This document shows positions 54,845 to 64,000 of a stretch of 64,000 nucleotides of DNA, one piece after another. The notes below the pieces were generated by a model. The model ran no database searches. It saw only the letters and a list, made by a program, of their open reading frames with translations, and was not told the DNA's origin. Made by a program: the position numbers and the translations under genes. The stretch is from Variovorax paradoxus. Lineage in GTDB: Bacteria > Pseudomonadota > Gammaproteobacteria > Burkholderiales > Burkholderiaceae_C. The stretch spans positions 990,001 through 1,054,000 of the forward strand of contig NZ_CP102931.1 in NCBI RefSeq assembly GCF_024734665.1, given 5' to 3'. Position 1 is the first letter of the stretch, and the number at the start of each line of letters is the position of its first letter.

Positions 54845-55527
54845 GCCTCGAGGGCGGCCTCTCGCGACGCCAGTGCCTGGGCGGCGCCGTGACGGCGGGG
54901 GCCCTCGCAATGCTGTCGCTGCCGCAGACCGCCCTGGCCGGTGCGCAGATCGAAGAGCCGCTGATCGACTCGGTGCGCACCGCACTGAGCTCCGCCATCC
55001 ACAACAAGGCGCCGCCGGTGCCCCAGTTTGCGAACACCGAAGCCCGCCTGGCCTACCTGCGCTGGCTCGGCGAGATGAGCGAACGCCTCAAGAAGAAGAT
55101 CGCCGACGCGCCCTCGCGCATCGAGTTCCTGCAGACCGCCTGGTACGAAGCCAAGCGCTCGGGGCTCGAGGTGAGCCTGGTGCTCGGGCTGGTGCAGGTC
55201 GAGAGCAATTTCCGCAAGTTCGCGGTGTCGAGTGCCGGCGCGCGCGGCTACATGCAGGTCATGCCGTTCTGGACGCGCGTGATCGGCGACAGCGATTCGG
55301 CCAAGCTCTTCCACATGCAGACCAACCTGCGCTTCGGCTGCGTGATCTTGCGCCACTACCTCGACCGCGAGAACGGCGACCTGTACATGACGCTGGGCCG
55401 CTACAACGGCAGCCGGGGCAAGTCGCCGTACCCGAACGCGGTGTTCGCCAACCAGCGGCTCTGGGTGTTCAACGACAAGGAGCGCGAGAAGGAAAAGGAC
55501 AAGGACAAGGACCGGTCGGCGGCCTGA
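54841..55527 (+). CDS. Lytic transglycosylase (SLT domain), Tat-type signal
   Basis: 228 residues. [13 protein letters not shown] is a twin-arginine-like motif, followed by a hydrophobic stretch and cleavage near ALA (33). The SLT domain (about 95-205) has the catalytic Glu121 in [10 protein letters not shown], then [14 protein letters not shown] and a GRYNGSRG loop. It cuts peptidoglycan strands to 1,6-anhydromuramoyl products. The protein ends in an unusual run of alternating acidic and basic residues ([15 protein letters not shown]). It is translationally coupled to proS, an arrangement seen in other Betaproteobacteria. Confidence 0.9.
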   Translation: MSLEGGLSRRQCLGGAVTAGALAMLSLPQTALAGAQIEEPLIDSVRTALSSAIHNKAPPVPQFANTEARLAYLRWLGEMSERLKKKIADAPSRIEFLQTAWYEAKRSGLEVSLVLGLVQVESNFRKFAVSSAGARGYMQVMPFWTRVIGDSDSAKLFHMQTNLRFGCVILRHYLDRENGDLYMTLGRYNGSRGKSPYPNAVFANQRLWVFNDKEREKEKDKDKDRSAA

Positions 55528-55555
55528 GCCCGCCAGCCAGTCCGCTCCAGTCCGG

Positions 55556-56866
55556 TCAGCTCGCCGGCGCCTTGGCGGTGCCCGAGCCCTTCGTGACCAT
55601 CACCTGGTCGATGCGGTAGCTGTCCACGTCCATCACCTCGAAGGTGTAGCCGCCCCAGGTCACGTTGTCGGTGCGCTTGGGCACGCGGCGCAGCATCACC
55701 ATCAGGAAGCCCGCGAGCGTCTCGTACTCCTCGGCATGCGGCAGTTCGTCGATGTGCAGCGCGCGCTGCACGTCCTGAATGGGCGTGATGCCGTCGATGA
55801 GCCACGAGTTTTCGTCGCGCTGCACGATCTGCTCTTCGTCGGGCATCGACACCAGGTCGCCCATCACCGTGCTCATCACGTCGTTGAGCGTGATCACCCC
55901 CACCACCAGGCTGTATTCGTTGACGATGATCGCGAAGTCTTCATGCGCCTGCTGGAATTGCTCGAGCACTTCAGTGAGCGAGAGCCGGTCGGGAATGACC
56001 AGCGCCTTGTGCAGCGGCAGGCCCTGGTCGAAGGCCAGTGGCTGGCCGCTGAGCACGCGCTGGAACATGTCCTTGGCGTCCACATAGCCCAGCACGTGGT
56101 CGATGTCGCCGTCGCACACCGGGTACGCCGAGAAGGGCTCGGCCACGATGCGCGCGCGCAGCACCGACTCGGGGTCGTCGTGCAGGAACCAGGCGATGCT
56201 GTCGCGTGCGGTCATCACGCTGCTCACCAGGCGTGTTTCCAGCTCGAACACGTTGGCGATCACCTGCTGCTCGCGCACTGCGAGCACGCCGGCCCGGGCG
56301 CCGGCCTCGGTCATCGCGAGGATGTCGGCCGAGGTGATCTTGTCGTCGCGCACCATCGGCATGCCGAGCAGCTTGAACAGCAGGTCGGTGCAGCGCGTGA
56401 AGAACCACACCAGCGGCTTGAAGGTGGTGATCAGCAACTGCATGGGCCCGACCATGCGTACCGCCAGTTGCTCGGGGTTGCTCATGCCCAGCCGTTTGGG
56501 AAACAGGTCGGCGAACACCAGGAACACCGCGATGATGATGATGAACGAGCACAGGAAGGCCGCGCTGGCCGAAGCCTCGACGCTCAGCCACTTCTCGAAG
56601 AAGACCGCGAAATACGGGCTGAGCGAGCCCTCGCCCACGACGCCGCCAAGAATCGCCACTGCGTTGAGCCCAATCTGCACCACAGTGAAGTAGTGGCCGG
56701 GCTGCTCCTGCACGCGCAGCACTTTCTCTGCCCGAGGGTCGCCTTCGTCGGCCATCTGGCGCAAACGCAGGCGGCGCGAGGCAGCCAAGGTGATTTCGGC
56801 AAGGGAGAAGAAGGCGCTCAGCGCAATCAGTAGCGCGATGATGAGCAGGCTTTGGGTCAGGGTCAT
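55556..56866 (-). CDS. CNNM/CorC (HlyC) family membrane protein with CBS domains
   Basis: 436 residues. The DUF21/CNNM domain (about 1-190, MTLTQSLLIIALLIALSAFF and three further helices), a pair of CBS domains (about 205-335, with TARDSIAWFLHDDPESVLRA and SLTEVLEQFQQAHEDFAIIV) and a C-terminal CorC_HlyC domain (about 350-430). Members act in magnesium or cobalt efflux; the haemolysin label in databases is historical. It is convergent with the transglycosylase gene. Confidence 0.9.
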   Translation of the reverse strand: MTLTQSLLIIALLIALSAFFSLAEITLAASRRLRLRQMADEGDPRAEKVLRVQEQPGHYFTVVQIGLNAVAILGGVVGEGSLSPYFAVFFEKWLSVEASASAAFLCSFIIIIAVFLVFADLFPKRLGMSNPEQLAVRMVGPMQLLITTFKPLVWFFTRCTDLLFKLLGMPMVRDDKITSADILAMTEAGARAGVLAVREQQVIANVFELETRLVSSVMTARDSIAWFLHDDPESVLRARIVAEPFSAYPVCDGDIDHVLGYVDAKDMFQRVLSGQPLAFDQGLPLHKALVIPDRLSLTEVLEQFQQAHEDFAIIVNEYSLVVGVITLNDVMSTVMGDLVSMPDEEQIVQRDENSWLIDGITPIQDVQRALHIDELPHAEEYETLAGFLMVMLRRVPKRTDNVTWGGYTFEVMDVDSYRIDQVMVTKGSGTAKAPAS

Positions 56867-56921
56867 GGTGGCACGTCGAAGACGGCCACCATGGTGCCAT
56901 GACTCGGCACCGGAAAAACGC

Positions 56922-57443
56922 TCAGACCCCGCCGTGGGGGTGAGTCGGGTCGACCCAGAGCACCGATTCAGGTTTTTCCACGGGCTCGATGTCGAGGTTC
57001 ACCGCCACTGCCTCGCCGTCGCTGCGGCACAGCACGCATTCGAGCGTTTCGGTCGCGCTGGCGTTGATCTCCTGGTGCGGCACGAAGGGCGGCACATAGA
57101 TGAAGTCGCCCGGCCCGGCCTCGGCCGTGAACTCCAGCTTCTCGCCCCAGCGCATGCGGGCCCGGCCGCGCACGACGTAGATCACCGATTCGAGGTGCCC
57201 GTGGTGATGGGCGCCGGTCTTGGCATCGGCGTGGATGGTCACGGTGCCGGCCCAGAGCTTCTGTGCGCCCACGCGGGCGAAGTTGATGGCGGCCGCCCGG
57301 TTCATGCCGGGCGTCTGCGCGGTGTTGACGTCGAGTTGGTTGGCCCCGATCACCCGCACGCCGTCGTGCTTCCAGGCCGGGGCGCCTTCGCCGGCATCGC
57401 CGTCATGCGAATGGCCGTGATCCGCGTCGTGATCGTGGCTCAT
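56922..57443 (-). CDS. Cupin-domain protein with His-rich N-terminus
   Basis: 173 residues. A His/Asp-rich tail (HDHDADHGHSHDGDAG) could bind a divalent metal. The cupin core has motif 1 as GAHHHGHLESVIYVVRGRAR (two His, one Glu) and motif 2 as PGDFIYVPPFVPHQEIN (with the last His). It is likely a small metal-binding dioxygenase or regulator; no substrate can be proposed. The gene is 16 nt upstream of nothing on its strand except grxD, which lies before it and reads in the same direction, so both may form one unit. Confidence 0.78.
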   Translation of the reverse strand: MSHDHDADHGHSHDGDAGEGAPAWKHDGVRVIGANQLDVNTAQTPGMNRAAAINFARVGAQKLWAGTVTIHADAKTGAHHHGHLESVIYVVRGRARMRWGEKLEFTAEAGPGDFIYVPPFVPHQEINASATETLECVLCRSDGEAVAVNLDIEPVEKPESVLWVDPTHPHGGV

Positions 57444-57459
57444 GACCGGCTTCGCGGAT

Positions 57460-57786
57460 TCAGGCGGCAGCGCCGTTCACCACTTGCTGCAGTTCGCCCG
57501 ATTCGTACATCTCCATCATGATGTCCGAGCCGCCGATGAACTCGCCCTTCACGTAGAGCTGAGGGATCGTGGGCCAGTTGCTGTATTCCTTGATGCCCTG
57601 GCGGATGCCGTCGTCTTCGAGCACGTTGACGGTCTTGAGCGTCTTGGTGTCGACGCCGACCGCCTTCAGGATCTGGATCGCGCGGCCCGAGAAGCCGCAC
57701 ATCGGAAAGCTTGCATTGCCCTTCATGAAGAGCACGAGGTCGTTGGTCTTGACGAGGTCGTCGATGCGTTGCTGGGCGTCGGACAT
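57460..57786 (-). CDS. grxD: Monothiol glutaredoxin Grx4
   Basis: 108 residues with the CGFS active site (Cys30 in FPMCGFSGRA), LVLFMKGNASF before it, the TVP-type cis-proline region (WPTIPQLYVKGEFIGGSDIM) and a GELQQV end. Such proteins carry [2Fe-2S] clusters for delivery, often with BolA. prmC lies 30 nt upstream and the cupin gene 16 nt downstream, all leftward. Confidence 0.96.
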   Translation of the reverse strand: MSDAQQRIDDLVKTNDLVLFMKGNASFPMCGFSGRAIQILKAVGVDTKTLKTVNVLEDDGIRQGIKEYSNWPTIPQLYVKGEFIGGSDIMMEMYESGELQQVVNGAAA

Positions 57787-57816
57787 GGGGACTCCTGAAA
57801 AAATAGGCTGGGGGGA

Positions 57817-58671
57817 TTATTTCACCGTGCGCCAGATTCCGCCGGAACAGCGCTGGATGCCGGCGAGGTCGTCGCGGCTTTGCACTTCGGCGAAACCGCG
57901 CGCGGCGAGCAGTTGGCGCACTGCGGCGGCCTGGTCATGGCCGTGTTCGAGCAGAAGCCAGCCGCCCTCCGCGAGGTGGGCGGGGGCGTTCTGCACGATC
58001 TGGCGGATGTCGTCGAGGCCGTCGGCACCCGCAACCAGCGCGGAAGAAGGCTCGTGGCGCAGCGCGGGCAGATGCGGGTCGCCGGCGGCGATGTACGGCG
58101 GATTGCTGGCGATGACCGTGTAGCCGTTGCCGGCGCCGTCGAGCCAGTTCGCCTGGGCAAAGCGCACGGGCAGGCCGAGGCGCCGGGCGTTGGCCTGGGC
58201 GACCGCGAGCGCGTCGGCGCTGGCGTCGACCGCATCGATTTGCGCATCGGGGCAGGCGTGCTGCAGGGCCAGCGCGATTGCGCCGCTGCCCGTGCCGAGG
58301 TCGAGCGCGCGCGGAGCGGCATGGCCTTCGAGGCACTGCAGCGCCCATTCGACCAGCGTTTCCGTGTCGGGCCGCGGCACGAGCACGCGGGCATCGACCT
58401 GCAGGTTGAGGCCATGGAATTCCTTCTCGCCCAGCAGATAGGCGACCGGCTCGCCGGTGCGGCGCCGCGACAGCTGTGCCGCCAGCGCGGACCACGCCGC
58501 GTCGGGCATCGCATCGGTGTCGTGCGCCAGCAGCCAGGCCCGGTCGTGCGGGGCGCGGCCCAGCGCGTGCAGCAGCAGCAACTGGGCATCGAGCCGATCG
58601 ATGCCCAGGGCGACAGCCGCGGTCAGCGCCTGCGCCACGGTCGACGGCAACGGGTTCTCGGTGGTGGTCAT
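57817..58671 (-). CDS. prmC: Release factor glutamine methyltransferase
   Basis: 284 residues. The catalytic NPPY motif is at 190-193, the SAM loop is LDLGTGSGAIALAL, and the N-terminal helical domain contacts the release factor. PrmC methylates the Gln of the GGQ loop in RF1 and RF2. Its ATG overlaps the prfA stop, and prfA encodes its substrate. Confidence 0.97.
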   Translation of the reverse strand: MTTTENPLPSTVAQALTAAVALGIDRLDAQLLLLHALGRAPHDRAWLLAHDTDAMPDAAWSALAAQLSRRRTGEPVAYLLGEKEFHGLNLQVDARVLVPRPDTETLVEWALQCLEGHAAPRALDLGTGSGAIALALQHACPDAQIDAVDASADALAVAQANARRLGLPVRFAQANWLDGAGNGYTVIASNPPYIAAGDPHLPALRHEPSSALVAGADGLDDIRQIVQNAPAHLAEGGWLLLEHGHDQAAAVRQLLAARGFAEVQSRDDLAGIQRCSGGIWRTVK

Positions 58672-59759
58672 CACGCCGGCAGGCTCGATTCCAGCTCGGC
58701 CAGCTGCTCGGCTTCGCGTGCGGCGCGCAATGCGTCGAGCACGTCGCCGAGGTCGCCTTCCATGATGGCGAGCAGCTTGTAGAGCGTGAGGTTGATGCGG
58801 TGGTCGGTCAGCCGCCCTTGCGGAAAGTTGTAAGTGCGGATGCGGTCCGAGCGGTCGCCGCTGCCGATCAGCCCCTTGCGCATTGCCGCGTCCTTGGCGG
58901 CGCGTTCGCTGCGCTCCTTTTCCTGGATGCGCGCCGACAGCACCTGCAGCGCCTTGGCCTTGTTGCGATGCTGGCTGCGGTCGTCCTGGCACTCGGCCAC
59001 GATGCCGGTCGGGATGTGCGTGATGCGCACGGCCGAGTCGGTCTTGTTGATGTGCTGGCCGCCGGCGCCGCTCGCGCGGTAGGTGTCGATGCGCAGGTCG
59101 GCGGGGTTGATCTGCACGGCCACGGTCTCGTCGGGCTCGGCCAGCACGGCAACCGTGCAGGCGCTGGTGTGGATGCGGCCCTGTGTCTCGGTGGCGGGCA
59201 CCCGCTGCACGCGATGGCCGCCCGATTCGAAGCGCAGGTGGCCGAACACGTCGTCGCCCACGATGCGGATCACCACTTCCTTGTAGCCGCCGAGCTCGCT
59301 CTCGCTTTCGCTTACCACCTCGCAGCGCCAGCCGGCACGCTCGCAATAGCGTGTGTACATGCGCAGCAGATCGCCCGCGAACAGAGCGGATTCGTCGCCG
59401 CCCGTGCCCGCGCGGATTTCGAGGAAGGCATTGCGCGCGTCATCGGGGTCCTTGGGCAGCAGCAGGCGCTGCAGTTCTTCTTCGAGCTGCACCAGCTCGG
59501 CTTCGGCGCCTGCGATTTCTTCCTTCGCCATCTCGGCCATGTCGGGGTCGTCGAGCATCTCCCTGGCGCCTGCGATGTCGGCCTCGCGCTGGCGGTAGCG
59601 CTCGTAGCGGCCGGCGATCTGCGTGACCTCGGCATGCTCGCGAGAGATGGTGCGGTACTGCGCCATGTCGCTCATGATGTCTTCGCGCGAGAGCAGGAAG
59701 TCGAGCTCGCCCAGGCGCTGGGCGTAGCGTTCGAGTTGATGGCGCAGAAAGGATTTCAC
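58671..59759 (-). CDS. prfA: Peptide chain release factor 1
   Basis: 362 residues. The GGQ motif is [10 protein letters not shown] with Gln235, and the tripeptide anticodon equivalent is PAT (188-190) where E. coli has PVT, within [19 protein letters not shown]1 reads UAA and UAG. The hemA-prfA-prmC order matches that of E. coli. Confidence 0.98.
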   Translation of the reverse strand: MKSFLRHQLERYAQRLGELDFLLSREDIMSDMAQYRTISREHAEVTQIAGRYERYRQREADIAGAREMLDDPDMAEMAKEEIAGAEAELVQLEEELQRLLLPKDPDDARNAFLEIRAGTGGDESALFAGDLLRMYTRYCERAGWRCEVVSESESELGGYKEVVIRIVGDDVFGHLRFESGGHRVQRVPATETQGRIHTSACTVAVLAEPDETVAVQINPADLRIDTYRASGAGGQHINKTDSAVRITHIPTGIVAECQDDRSQHRNKAKALQVLSARIQEKERSERAAKDAAMRKGLIGSGDRSDRIRTYNFPQGRLTDHRINLTLYKLLAIMEGDLGDVLDALRAAREAEQLAELESSLPA

Positions 59760-59858
59760 GGGGGAAAGAGGCTCGAAAAAAGGGGAGGGTGCTGCCGTGC
59801 GAGGGCAGGGCGCATTAAGAAGATCGCGGCCGGTCGGGCCAGGCGATGACGAGCGTCG

Positions 59859-61130
59859 CTAACGCTCTTTGCGCAGAAACAGGCGCGAGATCGTCTGCGC
59901 CGTCTGCTCGCGCGAGGCGGCATCGCCCGCGTGCAGCTCGGCCATGGCGCCGTGCATCATCTTCTGCGTGAGCCCGCGCGACATGGCTTCGAGCACCGCA
60001 TCGACCGATTCGCCCTTGGCCAGCAGCTTGCGCGCACGGGCCATTTCGGCGGCGCGCCACTCGTCGGCCTGTACGTTGAGCTGCTGGATCAGCGGCACGG
60101 TGCCGCGTTGGCCGAGCCAGTGCATGAAGCTCTGCACGCCGGCATCGATGATCACTTCGGCCTGCGCCACCGCTGCCTGGCGGTTGGCCTGGCCCTGTTG
60201 CACGACCTGGGCGAGGTCGTCGACGGTGTAGAGATAAATATCCTCGAGTGCCTTCACTTCAGGCTCGATGTCGCGCGGCACGGCCAGGTCGACCATGAAC
60301 ATCGGGCGGTGCTTGCGCGCCTTGAGCGCCCGCTCGACGGCGCCCAGGCCGATGATCGGCAGCGTGCTCGCGGTGCAGCTCACCACGATGTCGAACTCGG
60401 CGAGCCGCGAGGGAAGGTCGGCCAGCCGCATTGCCTCGCCGCCGAAGCGCGAGGCCAGCTTCTCGCCGCGTTCGAGCGTGCGGTTGGCAATGGCGATCGA
60501 CTTGGGCTCCTTGGCCGCGAAGTGCGTGGCCGCAAGGTCGATCATTTCGCCAGCGCCGACGAACAGCACGCGCGTTTGATGCAAATCTTCGAAGAGTTGC
60601 CCGGCCAGCCGGACCGCCGCGGCGGCCATGCTGATGGAGTGCGCGCCGATCTCGGTGGCGGTGCGGACCTCCTTGGCGACGGCAAAGGAGCGCTGGAACA
60701 GCTGGTTCAGCGTGCTGCCGAGCGCGCCGGCCGTCTCGGCTGCGCGCACGGCGTCTTTCATCTGGCCGAGGATCTGCGCTTCTCCCAGCACCATCGAATC
60801 GAGCCCGCTGGCCACGCGGAAGGCATGGCGCGCGGCTTCGTCGTCATGCAGGGTGTAGGCATGCGAGCGCAGCAGGGCGGGGGCCACGCCGCCGCTGGCC
60901 GCCAGCCAGCCGAAGGTGTGGTCGAGCGCGGCGTGTTCCGAGGCGCAATAGATCTCGGTGCGGTTGCAGGTGGAGATGATCGCGGCCTCGACCTGGGGGT
61001 GGCGGCCGGAGGCAAAGGAGCTGCGCAGACTCTGCAGCGTGGGGGCTATCTGGTCGAGCGCGAACGCGAAACGACCGCGCAGATCGAGCGGCGCGGTCGT
61101 GTGGTTCAAGCCGAGAGCCCAGACTGACAT
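59859..61130 (-). CDS. hemA: Glutamyl-tRNA reductase
   Basis: 423 residues. The catalytic Cys55 lies in [25 protein letters not shown] is the conserved binding loop, [12 protein letters not shown] the NADPH fold, and the C-terminal dimerisation domain is complete. It makes glutamate-1-semialdehyde, the first step of haem synthesis. A minus-strand TATAAT (61138-61143) lies only seven bases before the start codon, so the mRNA could be leaderless or use a later start; a -35 box is not evident. Confidence 0.97.
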   Translation of the reverse strand: MSVWALGLNHTTAPLDLRGRFAFALDQIAPTLQSLRSSFASGRHPQVEAAIISTCNRTEIYCASEHAALDHTFGWLAASGGVAPALLRSHAYTLHDDEAARHAFRVASGLDSMVLGEAQILGQMKDAVRAAETAGALGSTLNQLFQRSFAVAKEVRTATEIGAHSISMAAAAVRLAGQLFEDLHQTRVLFVGAGEMIDLAATHFAAKEPKSIAIANRTLERGEKLASRFGGEAMRLADLPSRLAEFDIVVSCTASTLPIIGLGAVERALKARKHRPMFMVDLAVPRDIEPEVKALEDIYLYTVDDLAQVVQQGQANRQAAVAQAEVIIDAGVQSFMHWLGQRGTVPLIQQLNVQADEWRAAEMARARKLLAKGESVDAVLEAMSRGLTQKMMHGAMAELHAGDAASREQTAQTISRLFLRKER

Positions 61131-61242
61131 GGCCGTGATTATAAAATCAGCAGCCGCACGAGGCTTGCGGAAGGACAAATGGCTTTCCCTATGACAGCCA
61201 TAACCTTCCGCGCATGTTCCGGCACGTGCGTAACCCCTCCCG

Positions 61243-61521
61243 ATGGACCTGCTGGCCCTCCTGAACCACCTGCTTAATTTTGTAGCACCCGCGGCTTTCC
61301 TGGCCCTGGTGCTGGCCTTTGTCGGGCGGTTCCTGGGCGGCAACCGCGCCGGCGTTCCGCGCTGGTGGGTGCAGTGGGCGCTGACCTTTGCGGCCGGCGT
61401 GGGGGTGTTGGTGGTGGGCCTTGCCGTGTTCGGGCGCGACGGAGCGATGGTGACCTACGCCGCGCTCGTGGTGGTCTGCGGCACTGTCCAGTGGCTGGCG
61501 ATGCGCGGCTGGCGCCGCTGA
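61243..61521 (+). CDS. Small integral membrane protein of unknown function
   Basis: 92 residues with about three hydrophobic helices ([56 protein letters not shown]) and a basic end (RGWRR). Hairpin loops hold [11 protein letters not shown]. It is divergent from hemA and convergent with the GNAT gene (7 nt apart). No family recognised. Confidence 0.7.
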   Translation: MDLLALLNHLLNFVAPAAFLALVLAFVGRFLGGNRAGVPRWWVQWALTFAAGVGVLVVGLAVFGRDGAMVTYAALVVVCGTVQWLAMRGWRR

Positions 61522-61528
61522 CAACCAG

Positions 61529-62041
61529 TCAGCCCAGCCGGCGGATCATGTAGACCGACTCGCCGGGGTAGGTGGCGAGACGGGCCTGCTGCCCGGTGCC
61601 GGCGGGCTGCGCGGCCGCATAACCCTGGCGCAGCCAGAAACCCACCGAGGATTGCACCGACACCAGCGTCGAATGCCGCCAGCCGGCCTGTGCCGCGTGG
61701 GCCCAGGCATGGCGTACCAGCAAGGGCCCCAGCCCCAAGCCCGAGGCGTCCGGGTCCACCGCCAGGTCGTGCAGGTACAGCGAATCGGGCTGTTCTGCTA
61801 CTTCGAACTCCCCGTGCAGCGGCGTGAGCTTGCCGGCCACTGACGGATACCCCGCCAGATAGGCCCGCACACCGCCTTTATGCTCGGCCACCCAGCCCGT
61901 ATGCGGCGCGGCCGCGAGCCGCCGGGCGATCAGCGCGCCGTCCTCCACGAACCCCGCGCCATAGCAGGCGAACTGGATCGCGAGCACGGCGTCGAGGTCA
62001 CCGGCGCGCATGCCGCGCACGAATGGGGCATCCGACACCAT
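61529..62041 (-). CDS. GNAT-family N-acetyltransferase
   Basis: 170 residues with the GNAT layout: FVRGMRAGDLDAVLAIQFAC at the start, strands 4-5 LYLHDLAVDPDASGLGLGPL containing the acetyl-CoA loop (Q/RxxGxG/A-like SGLGLG), and a C-terminal LRQGYAAA strand. The acceptor is unknown. Its ATG overlaps the stop of the ABC ATPase gene, so it belongs to that operon. Confidence 0.83.
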   Translation of the reverse strand: MVSDAPFVRGMRAGDLDAVLAIQFACYGAGFVEDGALIARRLAAAPHTGWVAEHKGGVRAYLAGYPSVAGKLTPLHGEFEVAEQPDSLYLHDLAVDPDASGLGLGPLLVRHAWAHAAQAGWRHSTLVSVQSSVGFWLRQGYAAAQPAGTGQQARLATYPGESVYMIRRLG

Positions 62042-62835
62042 CAGGCCAGCAGCAGCTTGTCGTCGTCCAGCTTCTCGCCGCGTGTCTGCTCGAACATGCG
62101 CAGCAGGTCGGGCACATCGAGTCCCGAGCGCTGCGACCCGGCCACGTCGAGGATCACCTGGCCCTCGTGCAGCATCACCGTGCGCGAACCGTAGTCCAGC
62201 GCCTGGCGCATGCTGTGCGTCACCATCATCGCGGTGAGCTGGCTGCCTTCGACGATCCTGGCGGTCAGCTCCAGCACGAAGGCGGCAGTCTTCGGGTCGA
62301 GCGCGGCCGTGTGCTCGTCCAGCAGCAGGATGCGTGAGGGCTTGAGCGAGGCCATCAGCAGGCTCACCGCCTGCCGCTGCCCGCCCGAGAGCAGGCCGAT
62401 GCGGTCGGCCAGCCGGTTCTCCAGCCCCAGCTTCAGGATCGACAGCTTCTCGCGGAACAGTTCGCGCAGGTTGCGGTTCAGCGCAAAGCCGAAGGCCCGG
62501 CGCTCGCCGCGCTTCCAGGCGAGCGCCATGTTCTCCTCGATGGTCAGCGCCTCGCAGGTGCCGGCCATCGGGTCCTGGAACACGCGGGCCACCATGCCCG
62601 AGCGCTGCCAGGCGTTCAGGCGGGTCACGTCCTTGCCGTCGATCTCGATGCTGCCCTTGTCGACGATCAGGTCGCCGCTCACCGCATTCAGAAAGGTCGA
62701 CTTGCCCGCGCCGTTCGAGCCGATCACGGTGACGAACTGGCCAGTCGGAATCTCCAGGTTGAGCCCGCGCAGCACGCGGTTCTCGATCGGCGTGCCCGGG
62801 TTGAAGGTCATTTCGAGTTGTTGGGCGCGCAGCAT
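62041..62835 (-). CDS. ABC transporter ATP-binding protein (TrpXYZ-like system)
   Basis: 264 residues: Walker A GSNGAGKST, Q-loop FQDPMAG, signature LSGGQRQAVSLLMAS, Walker B ILLLDEHTAALDP and the switch His in VTHSMRQALDYG. The EHTAALDPKTA ending and MTFNPGTPIENRVLRGLNL beginning are those of the COG1101 group that goes with PF04392 receptors. It starts at ATG 62835, overlapping the permease stop. Confidence 0.93.
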   Translation of the reverse strand: MLRAQQLEMTFNPGTPIENRVLRGLNLEIPTGQFVTVIGSNGAGKSTFLNAVSGDLIVDKGSIEIDGKDVTRLNAWQRSGMVARVFQDPMAGTCEALTIEENMALAWKRGERRAFGFALNRNLRELFREKLSILKLGLENRLADRIGLLSGGQRQAVSLLMASLKPSRILLLDEHTAALDPKTAAFVLELTARIVEGSQLTAMMVTHSMRQALDYGSRTVMLHEGQVILDVAGSQRSGLDVPDLLRMFEQTRGEKLDDDKLLLA

Positions 62836-63731
62836 CAGTTCTTCCCCTTGAAAAGCCCGCCCAGCTTGCGCTTGTAGGCCGGCACCAGCAGTGCGAACGC
62901 CACCAGCATGGCCGTCACCAGGTTCAGGTCTTGCGCCTGCAGGCCCATGAAGTCGGTGTTCAGCGCCATCGCGATGAAAAAGCGATACAGCAGCGCACCC
63001 AGCACGCAGGCCAGCGTGGTGATGACCATGCTTCGCGCGGGCAACAGCGTCTCGCCGATGATCACCGCGGCCAGGCCGATCACGATCGTGCCCACGCCCA
63101 TCGAGATGTCGGCCGTGCCCTGGCTCTGCGCGAACAGCGCGCCGGCCAGCGCCACCAGCGCGTTCGACAGCGCCAGGCCCGCCATGGTGTGGAAGTCGGT
63201 GGAAATGCCCTGGGCCCGCGCCATGCGCGCATTGCCGCCGGTGGCGCGCATCGCGAGCCCCGCTTCCGAGGCGAAGAACATGTCGACCAGGACCTTCGCG
63301 ACGATCACGATCAGCAGCAGCAACAGCGGCTTGGCCCACTGTTCGGGCATGCCGCCGAAGTCGACCATGCTGAACACGGTCGGCTCGGTGATGAGCGCCA
63401 CGTTGGGCTTGCCCATCACGCGCAGGTTGATGGAGTACAGCGCGATCATCACCAGGATGCTCGCGAGCAACTGCATGATCTTCAGCTTCACGTTGAGCCA
63501 GGCCGTGACCCAGCCCGAGGCGGCGCCGGCCACGCAGGCCACCGCGGTGGCGGCCACCGGGTTCCAGCCCGCGACGATCAGCGTCGCGGCCACGGCGGCG
63601 CCCAGCGGAAAGCTGCCGTCCACCGTGAGGTCGGGAAAGTTGATGATGCGAAACGACATGAAGACGCCCAGCGCGACCAGTCCGAATATCAGACCGATCT
63701 CGATGGCGCCCAGCGAAGCGATGAGCGACAT
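62835..63731 (-). CDS. ABC transporter permease (TrpXYZ-like system)
   Basis: 298 residues, about eight to nine helices. The motif FRIINFPDLTVDGSFPLGAA and MGVGTIVIGLAAVIIGETLL are those of the branched-chain-like permease group COG4120. It forms the channel of the importer with the ATPase downstream and the receptor upstream (21 nt away). Confidence 0.92.
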   Translation of the reverse strand: MSLIASLGAIEIGLIFGLVALGVFMSFRIINFPDLTVDGSFPLGAAVAATLIVAGWNPVAATAVACVAGAASGWVTAWLNVKLKIMQLLASILVMIALYSINLRVMGKPNVALITEPTVFSMVDFGGMPEQWAKPLLLLLIVIVAKVLVDMFFASEAGLAMRATGGNARMARAQGISTDFHTMAGLALSNALVALAGALFAQSQGTADISMGVGTIVIGLAAVIIGETLLPARSMVITTLACVLGALLYRFFIAMALNTDFMGLQAQDLNLVTAMLVAFALLVPAYKRKLGGLFKGKN

Positions 63732-63752
63732 GAGAGAAAAAGGCTCGCCTGC

Positions 63753-64000
63753 TTACTTCGTGCTCACGACCTTGGCGGTCTTCAGCAGCGATTCGGACAG
63801 CGTCACGCCCTGCAGTTTGGCCGCGCCGGGGTTCACCACCAGCTCGAAGTTGGTGCTGGTCTGCGAGGCGATGGTGCCGGGCTTTTCACCCTTGAGGATG
63901 CGCACCACGATCTTGCCGGTCTGGCGGCCGATGTCGCTGTAGTTCAGGCCCAGTGCCGCAACGGCGCCGCGCTCCACGGTGGCCGTGTCGGCCGCCACCA
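63753..64000 (-). CDS. ABC transporter substrate-binding protein, PF04392 type (5' end outside window)
   Basis: The last 82 or so residues of a periplasmic receptor. GAVAALGLNYSDIGRQTGKI, then RILKGEKPGTIASQTSTNFE and VVNPGAAKLQGVTL are characteristic of the ABC_sub_bind family, whose known members include the streptococcal tryptophan receptor TrpX. The frame is open through the window edge, so signal peptide and ligand-binding N-lobe are not seen. The transported compound cannot be assigned. Confidence 0.85.
   Translation of the reverse strand, partial: VAADTATVERGAVAALGLNYSDIGRQTGKIVVRILKGEKPGTIASQTSTNFELVVNPGAAKLQGVTLSESLLKTAKVVSTK

Noticed and set aside
59851..59867. Hairpin GAGCGT-N5-ACGCTC at the hemA stop codon
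   Set aside because: Overlaps the coding end and has no T run in the direction of hemA; not called as a terminator.

Overview
The window looks like a chromosomal segment of a Comamonadaceae betaproteobacterium, most likely Variovorax or a close relative. This rests on uniformly high GC, a Burkholderiales-type 386-residue porin, a Bug/TctC-family solute receptor, and the housekeeping order secA-argJ-ATPase-mutT / yacG-zapD / coaE-pilD-pilC-pilB / ispB / rplU-rpmA-obgE-proB / rppH-proS familiar from that family. The assignment is inferred from gene content. No rRNA, CRISPR array, insertion sequence, phage or replication origin was found; one tRNA gene (Pro, CGG) is present.

Region 1 (1-9800) is accessory and signalling. 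It holds a cut response regulator behind a BamA-type Omp85 gene that lacks the usual rseP/skp/lpxD neighbours, a NERD-domain protein, a porin with a very strong terminator, a proline-rich lipoprotein coupled to a protein resembling a decayed histidine-kinase ATPase domain, a secreted unknown, and an operon of a double-domain KaiC-like ATPase with a hybrid kinase that starts with a pseudo-receiver.

Region 2 (9800-19750) is a nitrogen locus. A leftward urease operon ureA-ureJ-ureB-ureC-ureE-ureF-ureG, without ureD, faces a rightward pair: a 1204-residue fusion of NCS1 nucleobase permease, Cys-rich module, histidine kinase and receiver, and a LuxR-type response regulator. The space between them holds a near-consensus sigma-54 promoter aimed at ureA and an NtrC-like dyad. 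This is the most interesting part of the window.

Region 3 (19800-29260) contains a predicted outer-membrane barrel protein; a LysR regulator divergent from a threonine-synthase-like PLP enzyme with a zinc ribbon, followed by a Bug receptor; a YheO/DauR-type regulator divergent from a second PLP enzyme across a strong dyad; a trimeric autotransporter adhesin with a relatively AT-rich upstream region; and an ornithine-cyclodeaminase family protein.

Region 4 (29300-55530) is the conserved housekeeping block: dciA/secA, argJ, AAA ATPase, NUDIX, yacG, zapD, coaE, the type IV pilus genes pilD-pilC-pilB, tRNA-Pro, ispB, rplU, rpmA, obgE, proB, rppH, proS and a lytic transglycosylase. Four surface-acylation genes are spliced into it on either side of yacG-zapD: two tandem OafA-SGNH acyltransferases and an MBOAT plus SGNH-like pair.

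Region 5 (55560-64000) carries a CNNM/CorC transporter, a cupin, grxD, prmC-prfA-hemA, a small membrane protein, a GNAT acetyltransferase, and a TrpXYZ-like ABC transporter whose receptor gene runs off the right edge. Many gene pairs overlap by ATGA or GTGA, pointing to translationally coupled operons.
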